This document shows, piece after piece, positions 33,689-44,277 of a DNA stretch of 64,000 nucleotides (the first letter of the stretch is position 1; the number at the start of each line of letters is the position of its first letter). The stretch comes from Rhodocollybia butyracea (taxonomy: Eukaryota; Basidiomycota; Agaricomycetes; Agaricales; Omphalotaceae). The notes under the pieces were generated by a model. The model did no database searches. It had not been told where the DNA came from and saw only the letters and a list, made by a program, of their open reading frames with translations. Made by a program: the position numbers and the translations under genes. Location: assembly GCA_015501585.1 (NCBI GenBank), contig JADNRY010000118.1, forward strand, positions 122,199 to 186,198, read 5' to 3'.

Positions 33689-34632
33689 TCATTCAATTCC
33701 AAGAACAAATGTATGGTCTACGGATGTGAAGTATGAATAATTGCAATTAAAATACATGGTAGTCATCTGCAAAACCTGCCAGAGCATCCCAAAGCTCCAA
33801 AGCTCATCCCAGGTTTTGTAGATTAGTACAAGATACATGCTGCCGATAAACAGGTGCAGACTACTGTCAGATATAACCGGAAATTCTTCCGAAATGACAG
33901 AGGCATAGAGGTTAGTGGCGATATTCAAGACTGATCATCAGTACAGCCTTTCAGAACAAATCCTGCAGCATCTCAGTGGTAGTTCATTGGGTGTACCTCC
34001 ATTGCATATTCCGAAGACTATCAACATCCATTGGACTACATTGAGGTACTCCCACAACACCCAAGCCCTCCAAAGTACTACAATGTCACCAACTAGAAGC
34101 TGGAATATTAGGCACAAAAATTGCTTCAGCCTCAACAGCAAAGTTGTTTGGAACTTCACAAACATTGAGATTCCCAGGCCATCCTGACACTCTCTCCCAC
34201 TCTCTGCCATAGACATACAAGGAGGTAATCCTATCTGCCAGCCCCCAATCTGAATCAAGATGCAAGTCAACGAGAATATAGCAGGTCCCCACAGCAGACG
34301 TTCTCCCACAATGGCAACTTGCCAGATAGAATTAAGGATAAGAATAACTTGGATAATTAACAACACTAAGTCTGGCGGTTTTTGCAAACCTTTTTGCCTA
34401 CAGCTAGTAAGGAATCAAGCGTGCCATAGAAGTTGAAGGTAACTCACCAAAGAATATACAATGCTATGACAGAAACAGGAATGTAGAGACCTACAATATT
34501 CAATTGGTGAACATTTGGATGATAGGGAAGCAACAACATACCAAACACAATACACACTACAGCGCTTTCAATAACAGTGTACTTTAGTGTGTTGCCAATC
34601 TCAGTCAAAAGGACAGCTTTGTCAGGGAGCAT
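33689..34632 (-). pseudogene. Seven-helix membrane protein gene, damaged and truncated
   Basis: The first exons are clear: 34632-34542 (MLPDKAVLLTEIGNTLKYTV, helix 1 ending VFG), 34490-34448 (LYIPVSVIALYIL) and from 34397 (LVLLIIQVILILNSIWQV). The extracellular loop (LHLDSDWGLADRITSLYVYG) lies in another frame, so a frame break occurs near 34290. Helix 4 follows with the family hallmark VGDIVVLWRAWVLW, and 33928 onward gives LNIATNLYASV. Exon 1 is 91 nt, the same as in the two intact relatives at 47.9 and 50.7 kb, which supports shared ancestry. The C-terminal helices are missing. The intact family is a fungal multi-pass plasma-membrane type of unknown ligand. Confidence 0.55.
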
Positions 34633-34639
34633 GTTTCTT

Positions 34640-35763
34640 TCGCAGTCCCAGGAAGAAAGTCAAACATGAAGAGCGGCGAACATATATATATATTCATGTT
34701 TCCATCAAGGTAGTGTCAGCTACAATGCATTGTACTTTTGATTACTTAATAATGCATCATGGTGTTCAAATTACCAATAATATCCTTGTTTATACCTCAG
34801 AATCAAACATAATTCCGAAGTTTGAGTTGTGGTTGATTCACATTTTGAAACATTACTATATATGGTAAATCCCTCAAATATTGGCAAAAACTCTTCATTT
34901 TCAACAAAGTATATCTCATGAGCAAGACATTTATTTTACAAACTATAAGATGCTAGACTACTGTCCCATTTCAATCACTTTGTAAGTCACAGGTCACAGC
35001 CATTTTCCGAAAACCCCGCCATTATTTTTCTTTTGAATTTTCCGATTTTTTTGGATTTAAATTTATAGGCGCTAAGATCACATGCTTACAAAGTGATCAA
35101 AATGGGACAGTATGCTATTTTCCTTGGAGAATCCACTGGAGTTATGGGTTTTTAGTTAAAATGAATTTTACCTGCACCAGCACAGCCCAAACTTAGAGTG
35201 ATTCTCAATAACTTGTAGAATCAGCCATATTCATTGAAGCTACCATATTTAGTAGTATTTCAAGAGGTGGGCCGGATTCTCTACCTACTACACCTCATAT
35301 CTGCAACCTGGACCTAACAATTATCTCTAATATTGAGATCAGTAGAAGCAATTTACTGTGATGCATTATTGAGCGCCGCCACTGTAGTGTGCAGCCATCC
35401 AGCTCTCAGGAGTGGCAACTGTATTGGGGGCCTGGGGACCACATTGTTATATCACCTACAAAGATACCAAGCCTAAACCCTCATCTGAAAGACTACAAGC
35501 AGCAAAATGACCGTTTTTATCCTGTATAGCCTGAGGAAATAAAGTTTAAACAGCGTGTCTGTCTCATGATCAGGAAACAGCTAAAAATGGAAGTTTTGAA
35601 TGTCAAAACTCAAAGATCGACATGCTCAAAGATTGACAGTGACAAATGTTGCCTGTTCTCCTTATCACATCAGGAAAAGTCTGAAATACTTAAGTTGACT
35701 TGAGTTGACTTGAGTACATATGCCAACTTCAGGTTGTCTGGGGGTGATGGGACAATGATAGAG
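34640..35763. other. No supported gene
   Basis: AT-rich spacer. It includes a lone CATCAGGAAAAG at 35668 and an inverted unit of the 27-kb minisatellite at about 35690-35745. At 34945-35105 a pair of imperfect inverted stretches (CTACTGTCCCATTTCAATCA / GTGATCAAAATGGGACAGTA) encloses a 120-bp loop. Confidence 0.4.
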
Positions 35764-38052
35764 CTAGGGTTCCTCCATATTGTGAAATGACTCCTTTCCA
35801 AAAACCTGTAGCCCATCTCTTATCTCAGAGATAATTTGCAACAGGAGGCCATAAACGCAAGCCATCTTTTCAAAGAAGATTGCTGTGAATCCATCTTGAT
35901 CAAGAGTATTGAATGTAGGGACAACAATAGCAAACTTTGTCAGCTTGCATACAATAACCAATATTGCAGTATAAGCTTCCTTCCCTGATGAAGGCAGTCC
36001 AGTGATCAAATCTAGCAACACTGTTTCCAATGGTCTCACTGGGATGCCCGCTGGGCGTAGACCTCCCATCCTCTTACCATGGTCCACTTTGATCTTTTGA
36101 CACTCATTGCACATCCTTGTATACTATTCTGCATCCTTTTTGAGATTGGGCCAGTAGAATTGAGATTGAAGCTTGAGAGAAAACCTGTGTATTCCTGCGT
36201 GTGCGGATTCATAGGACTCATCATGTATCCAATTCATTACAAATGAAACCTGGGACTGAGGTATGCATAGACAAGTCCTCCATGTGGCATCAACAAAGTA
36301 TAGAAGACCTGAGTCACCTTTCTTGAAGTGACTTGGAGTCGGAAGTTTCTCTGTGTTTTCAATATATCCCTGCTTGAAGAATCTGTCGTTCTTGTATCCT
36401 TTAATGAATTAACTTATTATATGAGGGTCTGTGGATATCAGGAGGTGTGGTTTCTTGTTCCATTTGTCATCTACCGTCTCTTTGTTCAGCTCATCCCCTG
36501 TATTTCCTACAGGCCTCTGCCAATGGTCATTGATAGGGATTTCGATATCTCCCAACCTGCCATCCCAATCTAAGTCTTTCAGAGAGAAATTGGGCTTGTC
36601 TTCTTCTCTTCCTGTGGAATCCAAATGTGCTGGTTTTTGATTCTGATGGATGTGCTAGTGTAGCGCCGCTTCCATCTCTATGTTCTGGACATGCTGGTGT
36701 AGCACTGCTTCTGTCTCTGTGTCTCGGATGTGCTAGTGTAGCACCACTTCCAAATTTCTTGTTTGGACATGCTGGTGTAGCACCACTTCCAATACTCTTC
36801 TCCCCCAACTCTGAACATGCCGGTTTGGCACCGCTTCCAGAGTTGTTTCTATCTGAGTGTGCAGGTATCGCACCACCCTCAGAAAGTTTATTCTGAGCTC
36901 TTGTAGTAACCGGGTCTGTCTGCATGTCTCTCACTTCTTCTCATCCTAGGACAAAGGCTGCCCTCACTGCTGGGGCATAAGTACCCTTGTCTTCTATCTT
37001 TTGTGCTTGTTCTTGTGTACAAGAGTCAGGGGTAATTCCTGGTTTGAAGTGTTGTCTGGTATACATGGAAGTCTCAATATCAGGTCTACATTCAAATGGA
37101 TCCTTCTGGTGTAGTGCATGATCTTCATGCCCTGATAAGCAGCAAATTAGTACAGCCCCCCAGGCGGCTAATCTCCTGTTGGTGTTTTTTAGTAAACTCT
37201 AGCCCACTGTAATGCCGCATGGTCTGTTATTAAAATGATCCTCTCCCCTCTATAAATGGTTGGAACTTGACAAGTGCTTCTTTTGCTGCTAAAGCTTCTC
37301 TTTCAGTGGCACTGTATTGTCTTTCTGCCTGTTTAAAGGAGCGGCTCCAATAGGCAATGACTTGTTCTACTTGTACAAGAGTAGTGTCAAGGCTGTCACC
37401 CCAACTGTTTGGTTTGTAATCAATTATCACCTGTTAGTTTTGAGATGAGTGAAGGGGGATGTGATTCTTCTTCTTCCCAAGCCCTTTATAACTTGGTGTA
37501 GACAGAGGTGCCCTTCAATTCATCAACCCGTATTGGTTGTACTTGTTGAAGACATGCCCCTAAAGCCATGTCAGAGGCATTGGTATAGTTGCCCCATTAT
37601 CGGGTGTCCTAGGACCAGAGCTTCAGATAAGGCGTGCTTAGCTTGTTGGAATGCTAATTCATGCTCTGCTTCCCAGAGCCATTTGACACCCTTCTTGAGT
37701 AATGCAAATAAAGGAGAAGCAATAGAGGAGTAGAAGAGAATATAACTGCTAAAGTATACCACCATACCTAGGAAAATTTGCAAGTCATGGACAGACTTGG
37801 GACGCTCCATGTCCAGTATAGCAGCTACCTTCTCAGCGTGTGTGGATAGCCCTAATCTCGAAACCCTTTGTCCCAATAACAGTATTGCCAATGAGAAACC
37901 AATGAAGCATTACTTAGGTGACAAAGTCAGGTCCGCATCAGCTATAGCGCCTAGGACTCTATCCAGGCATATAAGATGGTTTTTTGAAAATACTATGATG
38001 TTGTCTATATAGACCAGAGTAAAAATGCAAAGGAACAGGGTACCCCCACCAT
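35764..38052 (-). pseudogene. Gypsy pol fragment: RT, RNase H, integrase N-half
   Basis: Read leftward: the end of the RT palm with TLVYIDNIIVFSK (38000-38011), where the family has YIDD; the second catalytic Asp is Asn (GAC to AAC). Next come the thumb/connection (HAEKVAAILDMERPKSVHDL, QIFLGMVVYFSSYI), then RNase H (AYWSRSFKQAERQYSATERE at about 37230-37430). After that are a linker with amino-acid repeats, the integrase HHCC finger (ESAHAGIHRFSLKLQSQFYW ... MCNECQK), and the start of the integrase core (RPLETVLLDLITGLP, then QIISE). In-frame stops occur, for example TAG in the finger region near 36118. It stops in the core, next to an inverted unit of the minisatellite that adjoins the other half-integrase at 27.27 kb. 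No LTR was found. Confidence 0.78.
36640..36890 (-). repeat. Coding tandem repeat in the Gypsy linker
   Basis: About five units of 45-60 bp encode GSGATLAHP/GSGATPACP-type repeats on the minus strand between RNase H and integrase. The units differ, for example GSGATPACPNKKF and RSSATPACPEHRD. A repeated Ser/Gly/Pro linker is unusual at this position. Confidence 0.6.
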
Positions 38053-38894
38053 TGTAATGTCCCAGTATAAAGTAAAATCCTGTAAGCCTGTAAGATAGAA
38101 GTCAAGCAGTGTTGGAGCCGCGAGACATGTCGTAATCGTTAAACTGTATCCCTCGTTATGGTTGAGTTTCCCATCAAAAGGGGTCTTGAATCTCTAGACA
38201 AGAGTTGTGTGACTATGGGACTTGGCCTTGAGAGAAGGATAAATGAGAAAGTAGATGGCATTCAGAAGTCTGTTTACAGAAGACTACATTGATCTTATCT
38301 CAGTCACAGCACATGATATGGCAATCATATTCCAGGCAGACTGACAAATTTAAAAACCTGGCGTTTCCATTTGGTTTCCATGAATTTATGCAACCCAGGA
38401 AGCTAGTCTAGTAGGAAAGTAGGAGGGCTGGCTGGCATACTTTTTTATTATATAATCTGCCTCAGCCCGTCCAGTATGCATCTTCTTCCAATCTTCTGCA
38501 AGTATGGTGCATACTCACACGTGCTCTTGCACCGCCACTGAACCTTATTGAGATTGTCTTATGTATTACAACTACCGTACCCGTATAAAGACCACCACCT
38601 TGTATCCTCCTGTCGCCTGAAGCCCAGCTTTGCCTCTAGAATATACTGTGGTTCTCTCAATGTGTGCTTCCTTTCATTAGTGTTCTGTCGAGACTGAACA
38701 ACAGCCTTTCACTTTTTTTTTTTGACTCCAGCCACTCATTTATTTTTCTCATTCACACTCTGGAAGAATCTCACTGATCGCAACTTTGTTCTCAGGGCAT
38801 TGAAGTTCCACCTGTAGACCCAGATTTTATTACACCCACACAAAAAAGAACAGGGACATGAAAACAGAAGCAAAACAGAGCAACAAGTTCACTG
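38053..38894. other. Possible Gypsy leader region
   Basis: Pyrimidine-rich sequence upstream of the plus-strand gag. It should contain the 5' LTR and primer site if the gag belongs to a once-complete element, but I could not delimit LTR ends. A T-run is at 38709-38719. Confidence 0.25.
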
Positions 38895-40252
38895 TTGAGT
38901 TCTGTTCCAACCACAACATCTCCTTCTTCCACTTGTCTGGCTTCTCCATATTCCACTTGTCCACCTTCTCCTTATTCCACTCGTCCAGCTTCTCCCTCTT
39001 CCACTCGTCCAGCTTCACCCTCTCGGCAAGCACCATTGCTGTTCATTCCTGACCTGCCACCACATCTTTTCCCTCTACTACTCTCTATGCCCAAACATGC
39101 TACACGCCCAATGTCCAAACTCGATGTCCCATGCTTCAAAGGCCCAGTCTCTTCTACTGCAATCATACAATGGCTTGACCGTGTCACAGACTCGTTTGAT
39201 GTTCAATGGTGACACAAAGCTTACTACACCATTGAGGATTTTGTATGCTGGACTAGCTCTTGAGGATGAGAGGACATTGGCTTGGTGGTCGGAGAACCAG
39301 CCTGAACTCAAGGTACATCAGGAAAGGCTGTTTTTGCCTAGGTGACCCTAGAGTGGCCTAAAGCAAACTAGGTGACCTATGAATCCTATGGCATCCTAGG
39401 AATTTGGGCTCGTCCCTTGCCTGTCAAGGCTCTTGAAGATTCCCTAGGCAAGCCTAGGTTTGCCCAGGCTTGCCCAGGTGCTCCTGGGGAACACCTGGGG
39501 AACACCTGGGCAAACCTGGGCAAACCTAGGCTTGCCTGGTTTGCCTAGGATACCCTAGGGAATCCTCGAGAGCCTTGACTGGCAAGGGATGAGCCCAAAT
39601 TCCTAGGATGCCATAGGATTCATAGGTCACCTAGTTTGCTTTAGGCCACTCAGGGGTCACCTAGGCAAGAATGGCTTTTCCTGATGTACTTGCTACATGG
39701 GAAGAGTTTGCTGGGAAGGTCCTGGAGCGTTTCGTGCCTAATGGATGGAAAGTCAAAGCCTTGCGCCATTACCACAAGGTTCAACAGGGTACTGATGACT
39801 ATGAGACATTTGCTGCAGATCTACAGTCAGCGCGTACAGCCGTTGGATCATCTGGTGATCTCAAGATTTCCAACCACGTTCATATCAACCACCACCTCTT
39901 TTTTGCAAATGAAACCCTCCAGCGTCATGTTCTGGCCATTCCTTCTTTTGATCTCAAAATGATCACAATCAATGGGCTGATCAACATCATGACTGCCACA
40001 TGGAACAGTCTTATTGCTGAATGGCTTGTCCATCCCACTGTTGCTCCTACCTTTTCATCACCTATTGCATTGTTCTCAACTCCCTCATTCCCTGTCATGC
40101 ATCCACAGTCCATCAGCCATCTCCCACCACTTGATGATGCTGAACGGAAACATCTCTCTGATGCCCACAGTTGCTGGAAGTGCCGAAAAACACCCACAGA
40201 CCCAGGTTGGTTTCAGCATATTGGCCGTACATGCCCTGGAGATGCCTCCTGA
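38895..40252 (+). pseudogene. Gypsy Gag, split by a hairpin element
   Basis: The N-terminal part is a Ser/Thr/Pro-rich tract (STCPPSPYSTRP), then MSKLDVPCFKGPVSSTAIIQ; a frame change at about 39200 leads to GDTKLTTPLRILYAGLALED and AWWSENQPELK. At 39314 the frame is interrupted by the 371-bp palindromic element and resumes at 39687 with LATWEEFAGKVLERFVP, KALRHYHKVQQGTDDYETFA and a CCHC-like cluster CWKCRK...HIGRTC at about 40172-40234. Removing the insert and one TA gives a continuous reading through the junction. The Gag core WxxF...F.P..W...A...Y...QQG is typical of Agaricomycete Gypsy elements. It is on the strand opposite to the neighbouring pol fragment. Confidence 0.7.
39316..39686. 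mobile_element. Palindromic CATCAGG-ended DNA element, copy 3
   Basis: 371 bp, starts CATCAGGAAAGG, ends CTTTTCCTGATG, with TA on both sides (39314-39315 and 39687-39688). It is inserted in the Gypsy gag, and the empty site can be read from the coding frame. Nearly the entire unit is one hairpin. Confidence 0.88.
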
Positions 40253-40255
40253 GGC

Positions 40256-40790
40256 ATTTTACCAGGGACAGACTTTGTCAGAGTCAAACGTGAGCCTGTA
40301 GGTGGGGCCGTTGTCACCTCCAGGTGATGAGGACCAGCCTAACCATATGTGTCTATATGCTGGTGCAGCATTCGCTCTTTCCAACTACTCAGAGAACCAA
40401 CCTGATCATGACTGGCATGATGATATTGAAGCTTCTCCACCTGACAAACCAGAAACAGATCACTGTGAATCATCAGACTCAGAAGGTTATTAGTAGGATT
40501 CAAAAGTTTAGAAAGTGGGGAAGAGTGTAAGTATGGTGCATGGAAGGACAGTCTTCACAACTTCCAACACAATTGGATTGCTCTCATTCTTGATGGTCAA
40601 CATGTACTTGGATTCACAGCCACAGGAGACGGAAAATACTCGCTGTTTATTGTCCCAATCTTAGTTCATCTTGAGCTATCATCCAGTCCCATGGAATACC
40701 CTCTATTTCCTGTTTGGAAGCATCCGGTAGGACTAGAGATAATGCCAACAAAAGGCCTTGCAACCAGTTTTACCTATATGTTTCCTGGTT
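40256..40790 (+). other. Possible continuation of the Gypsy polyprotein
   Basis: An open frame at 40302-40493 is acidic (EASPPDKPETDHCESSDSEG), and a following frame at about 40560-40780 reads NWIALILDGQHVLGFTATGD. They may be the linker after Gag, but no protease motif is seen. Confidence 0.25.
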
Positions 40791-40921
40791 AGACATAGCA
40801 GTTGGGGCTAGGTACCTCTTCAAGCTCTCCAGACATCCAACTGTCCCACCATCCCCCATAAGCACTTCTGCAAGAACCTCTGCAGACTTGAGAGGATATC
40901 CGACTTGAGTGTCAAAGTCAG

Positions 40922-42060
40922 TCAATCTGCGATGCATGCCTTGACAAGATATCTCATTTTCAGCATTAGTTCCAAGTGGCTGGATTGATGTATGAAGGTC
41001 ATCAGGAAGATGGTGTAAAGCCATGGGCTCAGCATGAAATCGGTCATAGTTGAAGTGAGAGAGGAGAGAACAGTGATAGACTCTGCGAGAGTTTTGACAC
41101 AGTAAAGTGACATACTTTCATAGAAATGATCCCATTTAATATCTTTCCAGAGCAAATCAATAGTTAGCTTGGCACATTTATTTGCAACAACTTGACTGAA
41201 GGCGCCTGTGGGCACACCTTGGAATACAACAGAGCATCTGTATGTTCCTGTCTCCATCATGTTCTTGTGTAGAGCACCACCCTCGTGTACTGGATTATAC
41301 TGTTGACAGTTGTCTATAGCTAAAAACTTCACCACAGTGTCATCTTCTGCAGCCATGGCAGCGGCTGTCTGCATTTGAACATGGTCCTTTTCAGTCATAG
41401 AGGCAATCACCTTCCGGACAGTAGTATCATGGACAGCTAAGCCCATGCGTGACATGAGATGCTTGAGGTCTGTGTGTGCCTGACAGTTAAAGAGCTGAAT
41501 ACCAAAGGCCAATGACATGTAGCCATTAACATGCATATTGTGCCCATTAAAAATCGGAGTCAGAGATGCAAGGATATGCATAGGAGGGCGTATGATGCAC
41601 TGTACAGGTTGGCCATCTTTCCAGGGTACAGAAATATGTTCCCAAAAGTTATACAAAAAGACTGGATGCTGTTTGAATGTATATATTGACTGCTCAGGAC
41701 TAAAAGAGAGAATATCAGACCAGGAGACATTGTTGTGTGAAAGAATAGCGGGAGTGTACTCAGAATGATTTAGATTGTTTTGGGTAAGAGTGGTAATATT
41801 GATGTGTGCTTGAGTAGCACAGATTTGGGCTGCCCTAGCTTTCAAAGATGGCCATGCATATCCTATTGATGTAGGCTCCTTGGTAAATGAAAAAGCAGTG
41901 TTACATTCATGGACACGAGGAGAGTTCCAGGATGGTTGGCTGTTACAATGGTTATACATTGCATTGATAACATGAGCAGCCTTGACTTTGTTCCGACCTG
42001 AAAGGAACCAAGCAACAGATTCACGGTGACCCTTCTGTCTATCAGGAAAACTTCCCCCAT
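40922..42060 (-). pseudogene. DUF6589-like protein, N-terminal and middle part
   Basis: An open frame of 345 codons from 41959 to 40922 extends upstream in the same frame to about 42057 without a start. It begins HRESVAWFLSGRNKVKAAHV, which aligns with HGRTLGIFLSGRSNYTPARI of the remnant at 31.5 kb, so both belong to one family. Further landmarks are AWPSLKARAAQICATQAH, MSRMGLAVHDTTVRKVIASM and LAIDNCQQYNPVHEGGALHK; the last is a conserved block in these proteins. The C-terminal part is absent and the sequence diverges below 40922. The longest open frame of the window outside the Copia element is therefore a truncated repeat gene rather than a host gene. The function is unknown. Confidence 0.55.
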
Positions 42061-42654
42061 GAAATATTTGATAATTGTGACAAAGTTTTTAAAAATTCCT
42101 CGAGATTCCTCAAAATTATCAAAATGATCAAAATTATGTTCATTTTGTAGATTTGAAAAATAACACAGTCCCCTTGCAGATTTCCATAAGTTTTCATAGC
42201 TTTTTATGCCTTCTGGAAATATTAGGGAATACTATCAGAAATTATCATAACTTTCTCAAGGCTTCACAAAACTTCGAGCATAATATAACATATTTTTCAA
42301 TGGTTCTCTGACAATTGTATATGAATTGCAAGTTTTCACCTAATTGTTAATAGAGGACAGTATAATTCTTATTAGAGGATTTGTACATAGCAAGTCAGAT
42401 GGAAATGAGTGAGTAAAAGTATATAAAATTGTATGGTATGATACTAATTGTACAGAGAGCAGTAGGCGAAGAGAGTACTAGTAGGTGAGAGAGTAGTAAA
42501 AAAAGCTGTGTAGGTGAAGAGTGTAAAGAATAGGTGATAGAAAGGAAGAGTAGTCAAGGCGAGATAGTATAGGCAAAAGGCAAGTAGTTGAAGCAAGTAG
42601 TAGGCAAGGCAAGTCATAGGTGAGGCAAGTAGTTAGGAGCATAACAAGTAACAG

Positions 42655-42689
<35 letters not shown>

Positions 42690-43643
42690 AGAAAATCAGC
42701 TGACAGGTGTCAAACAAAGAGTCTACATACATTCAAGAGTCAATGATTACTAGAACCAACAGATGGAACATACCTGGGCACAAGTGAACTAATCCCTGGA
42801 ACCGCATGAACAAACGGGTCTGACGTCTCACTGATATACTCAAATGATGTCTAATAAACTGAAAGAGATATTGTCAGCTGCAGAGTAATAGAAATGAACA
42901 TCATGAACTCACCAATTATGATTGGCCTCGGCATTGCTATCTAGCTGAGCGGTGTCAGTGGACAGTAAAGTCCTTCAAAACGCTTTCCATACCTTCAACG
43001 TTGAGGTAAAGTCTGAGGCTGAAAGCAATGACAGATGAGAATGGGAGAATCGCTGGGTAAGTTACTAGTAAGCGCTGAAAGCTTTTTTGAACATGACATC
43101 ACGAGATCTTAAGGGCAGGGCCTGGCTGGCTCTGGCATAACCTTGACTTAACAACATTGAACTTAGAGCCACGTCAGCCGGCGCCAGTGTCACTTGTCAC
43201 ATTCCTCGCTGCTTTCTTCCTCTTCGCTTCCTCTCTTCTCCTCTCAGCTGCTTTCAAGTTTGCAATTGCATCTAATCTGTTTCAGTTCTGTGAATAGCTT
43301 TACCTAGATTGTACGTGCATTTGTTTGTGTTTCATTACGACTTTTACTGACTTTGAAATTGTGTATATTTCAGTTATAATGTAACTTATGTTACTACACC
43401 TCTATGTCCATTGAACTCGCATCAATTCTGCTCTGTATCTGAGAGTTCCAACCTGAATGCATTCTCAAACTATATCCATAATTTTGTGAAAATGTGTGAT
43501 ACTTTTGACAATTTTGCAAAGGCATGAAAGCCTGTCAAAATTTGTCAAAATCTGAATCTTAAGTTTTCTCAATGTGTTTTACCTATGTTCAATTCTTTGA
43601 ATTATAAAAATCATTCAAATTTATAGAATTGTTCAAATTTGTG
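42061..43643. other. AT-rich spacer with simple repeats
   Basis: No gene. AT-rich inverted AAAATTATC/GATAATT motifs occur at 42070-42260, GGCAAGTAGT-type short repeats at 42540-42650, and a run of 34 A at 42655-42688. The A-run follows directly on the repeats and could be the tail of a retroposed RNA, but no source gene is recognisable. Confidence 0.45.
42655..42688. repeat. Poly(A) run of 34
   Basis: Uninterrupted A from 42655 to 42688. Candidate retroposon tail or slippage tract. Confidence 0.95.
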
Positions 43644-43651
43644 TAAACTTA

Positions 43652-44277
43652 GGGCTTATTCTATTTGGAAACCCTGTTTCCAGCAGAAATCTGGGTTTCC
43701 CTCATATCGTTATTAAGGAACCTCACCATAGCTTTGCTGAAAGTCCAGTGTACTAACCCGGGCATAACTACTCTAAGTAGAGATAATCTAAGTAATCTAA
43801 GCGCCTGTCCTGCGCCTGTCAAAACTACAGAACATTTAATACAAAACATTTGGATCAACTGACTCTTCAGTTGACACGTCGGCTGCAGTCACCAATGACA
43901 GACATTCCGCTGTCGTCCCGACTACTCACCAATGCTGCCTAGTGAACAACACTTGCTGGTCATTGTTATTAAGTATACATAATTGATAATTGCTTCAAAC
44001 AATATAAAGAAATGTTATTGTGTTACTCTGTGGATGCTGCAGAAGCTAGTAAGTTATACATATGTATGTTGCATGCGCCAGTCTTGATGGCGGTGTGCAT
44101 TAGAAAAACGGAGCAGAACAACTTGCCAACAAGCCTTCAGTCTAACTCTTTGAGTTGCCGTTCATTCATTACTTTGGCGCGCGCTCTAGTAGAATGGCCG
44201 GTTATCTCTCCGAGGCACCGCCCTGAGAAACCCTCTCTAAGTGCTTATTTTGACTGGGTTTCCAAATGGAACAAGCC
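43652..44277. mobile_element. 626-bp hAT-like MITE with 8-bp target duplication
   Basis: TAAACTTA flanks both ends exactly (43644-43651 and 44278-44285). Terminal inverted repeats read GGGCTTATTCTATTTGGAAA and, in complement, GGCTTGTTCCATTTGGAAA. An 8-bp duplication with GG-start repeats is characteristic of hAT elements. The longest internal frames are short; no transposase. Confidence 0.85.
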
